A stretch of 6,771 nt of DNA from Solirubrobacterales bacterium (GTDB lineage: Bacteria; Actinomycetota; Thermoleophilia; Solirubrobacterales; Solirubrobacteraceae), in the NCBI GenBank assembly GCA_009781575.1, contig WQXW01000094.1, forward strand, positions 1 to 6,771, written 5' to 3'. This document shows positions 6,346-6,771 of the stretch, piece after piece (within the stretch, counting starts at the first letter, position 1; every line of letters starts with the position of its first letter). The translations under genes were made by a program, and so were the position numbers. The notes below the pieces were generated by a model. That model was not told where the DNA came from. It saw only the letters and a program-made list of their open reading frames with translations, and did not search any database.

Positions 6346-6444
6346 CGAGCTCCGGCCGTTGCGTGTTTTGTTTTTTGGATTGGTTCCGCGCGGAATGAAT
6401 CCTCTTTTTGAATCCCCCAACGGCGCCTCAGACAGGCGTGTTCG
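6346..6444 (-). repeat. 99-bp repeat, copy B (right flank of the SOS operon)
   Basis: This is the inverted partner of copy A at 1149-1247 (91/99 identical), lying 45 bp upstream of the LexA box. The outer end reads GTGTTCG and the inner end CGAGCTCC. The hairpin core is kept, although the two closing pairs at its base are lost and one G-C pair has become G-T. Confidence 0.95.
6377..6409 (+). terminator. Terminator-like hairpin in copy B, facing right
   Basis: On the plus strand GGATT-G-GTTCCGC (6377-6389) pairs with GCGGAAT-G-AATCC (6390-6402). One G-G mismatch and one G-U wobble interrupt it, and TC then TTTTT (6405-6409) follow. It would stop transcripts moving rightward out of the imuB region. 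No plus-strand gene lies just before it, so its role here is unclear: it may block antisense transcription or simply be carried by the repeat. Confidence 0.55.
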
Positions 6445-6461
6445 GGTCGCGCATGGGGACC

Positions 6462-6487
6462 TTGATCAATTTGGTTAATTTGATCAA
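6462..6487. promoter_or_regulatory. AT-rich island with two TTGATCAA palindromes
   Basis: TTGATCAA occurs at 6462-6469 and 6480-6487, 18 bp apart; the second extends to the 10-bp palindrome TTTGATCAAA. A third partial copy, CCGATCAA, lies at 6504-6511. The stretch is conspicuously AT-rich in a very GC-rich window and is non-coding. Two identical palindromic sites under two helical turns apart suggest an operator or protein-binding pair, but I recognise no known regulator. Confidence 0.4.
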
Positions 6488-6567
6488 AATGTGAGACATC
6501 AGCCCGATCAAAGCGGCAGGAAAAAGAGGGAATCCCACGCCGCCTGGGCGCTGTCAAAGGAGATGCA

Positions 6568-6586
6568 GTCACCCGAAGGGGGTGAC
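6568..6586 (-). terminator. Hairpin 10 nt after the right-edge gene
   Basis: On the minus strand GTCACCC, a five-base loop CCTTC, and GGGTGAC form a perfect 7-bp stem starting 10 nt after the TGA at 6597. No T-tract follows, so it would be a U-less terminator or a 3'-end-stabilising stem, as is often proposed in actinobacteria. Confidence 0.4.
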
Positions 6587-6596
6587 AATTGCACGC

Positions 6597-6771
6597 TCAG
6601 CGACGTGAACGCGTCTTGGCGCGCTCTCCACCACCGGCCCGGCCCGCGGCCTCGGCCTCGGCCTTGGCCTCGGGCTCGGCCCTCTCAGCTCCCCCCGCGC
6701 CCTTGGCCGCCTTCGCGCCCTTGGCGCCCCTCACGCCCTTGGCGCCCTTGGCGCCCTGGCCCCCCTGGCCC
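6597..6771 (-). CDS. C-terminal Lys/Ala/Gly-rich tail of an unidentified protein (partial)
   Basis: The minus strand is open from the window edge to TGA 6597-6599, giving about 58 residues. The tail is built of AKG/GAK repeats, then AERAEPEAKAEAEAAGRAGG, and ends ERAKTRSRR. Almost every third position is G or C on this strand and frame, which supports real coding. The basic low-complexity composition resembles disordered nucleic-acid-binding tails seen on actinobacterial HU-like proteins or topoisomerases. The folded part is outside the window, so no function can be assigned. It is co-directional with the imuB operon but separated from it by about 315 bp that include a hairpin and repeat copy B, so it is probably a separate transcription unit. 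Confidence 0.6.
   Translation of the reverse strand, partial: GQGGQGAKGAKGVRGAKGAKAAKGAGGAERAEPEAKAEAEAAGRAGGGERAKTRSRR
6697..6768. repeat. Eight degenerate 9-bp units in the right-edge gene
   Basis: The consensus GCGCCCTTG repeats without gaps at 6697, 6706, 6715, 6724, 6733, 6742, 6751 and 6760; three units match exactly. On the minus strand it encodes the Lys-Gly-Ala repeats of the tail, so it is a coding minisatellite. Confidence 0.85.

Noticed and set aside
1149..6444. Composite transposon bounded by inverted repeats
   Set aside because: No transposase or integrase gene lies inside and no target-site duplication is visible at the outer ends (GCGGCTCCT beside 1149, GGTCGCGC beside 6444). 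It is kept only as a hypothesis in the findings.
5085..6572. Longer imuB start at ATG 6572 (495 residues)
   Set aside because: The extra 97 residues translate straight through repeat copy B, the AT-rich island and the LexA box, with no homology. Similarity to ImuB begins at VIVCVHLPRLEL, encoded from GTG 6281.
6563..6771. Plus-strand frame starting ATG 6563 after AAAGGAG, open to the window edge
   Set aside because: The Shine-Dalgarno touches the ATG. The product is Pro/Arg/Trp low-complexity sequence and many third positions are T. The opposite minus-strand frame has near-uniform G/C third positions and fits better.

Overview
The window is GC-rich (coding third positions almost all G or C) and looks like a chromosomal segment of a high-GC actinobacterium. 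A perfect GAAC-N4-GTTC LexA-type SOS box and an aldo/keto reductase N-terminus of actinobacterial character support this. Thermoleophilia/Solirubrobacterales is my best guess by protein flavour, not a demonstrated placement.

Left part (1-1105): the N-terminal 90 residues of an aldo/keto reductase run leftward off the window edge. Divergent from it is a predicted phosphoribosyltransferase with an intact PRPP-binding loop. Its conserved N-terminus extends upstream of the first usable start codon, and no ATG/GTG/TTG is available there.

Centre (1149-6444): a compact minus-strand SOS mutagenesis operon reads imuB, then a small Pro-rich/DUF6504-like gene, then dnaE2. imuB encodes a Y-family polymerase homologue without recognisable catalytic acids. 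The small gene overlaps imuB by ATGA, and dnaE2 (error-prone replicative-type polymerase) starts 28 nt after it. A near-perfect LexA palindrome ends 2 bp before the imuB start codon, so the operon should be DNA-damage inducible. By analogy with mycobacterial mutasomes, DnaE2 would do the translesion synthesis and ImuB would act as adaptor to the sliding clamp. No imuA (RecA-like) gene is seen in the window.

The most distinctive structure is a 99-bp repeat present twice in inverted orientation (1149-1247 and 6346-6444, 91/99 identical), exactly bracketing this operon. Each copy holds a strong hairpin followed by TTTTT, and in both copies the T-tract lies on the side leaving the operon. The cassette is therefore boxed by a matched pair of outward-facing terminator-like elements.

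Right part (6445-6771): a short AT-rich island carries two TTGATCAA palindromes. It is followed by a hairpin and the C-terminal Lys/Ala/Gly-rich tail of an unidentified minus-strand gene that continues beyond the window.
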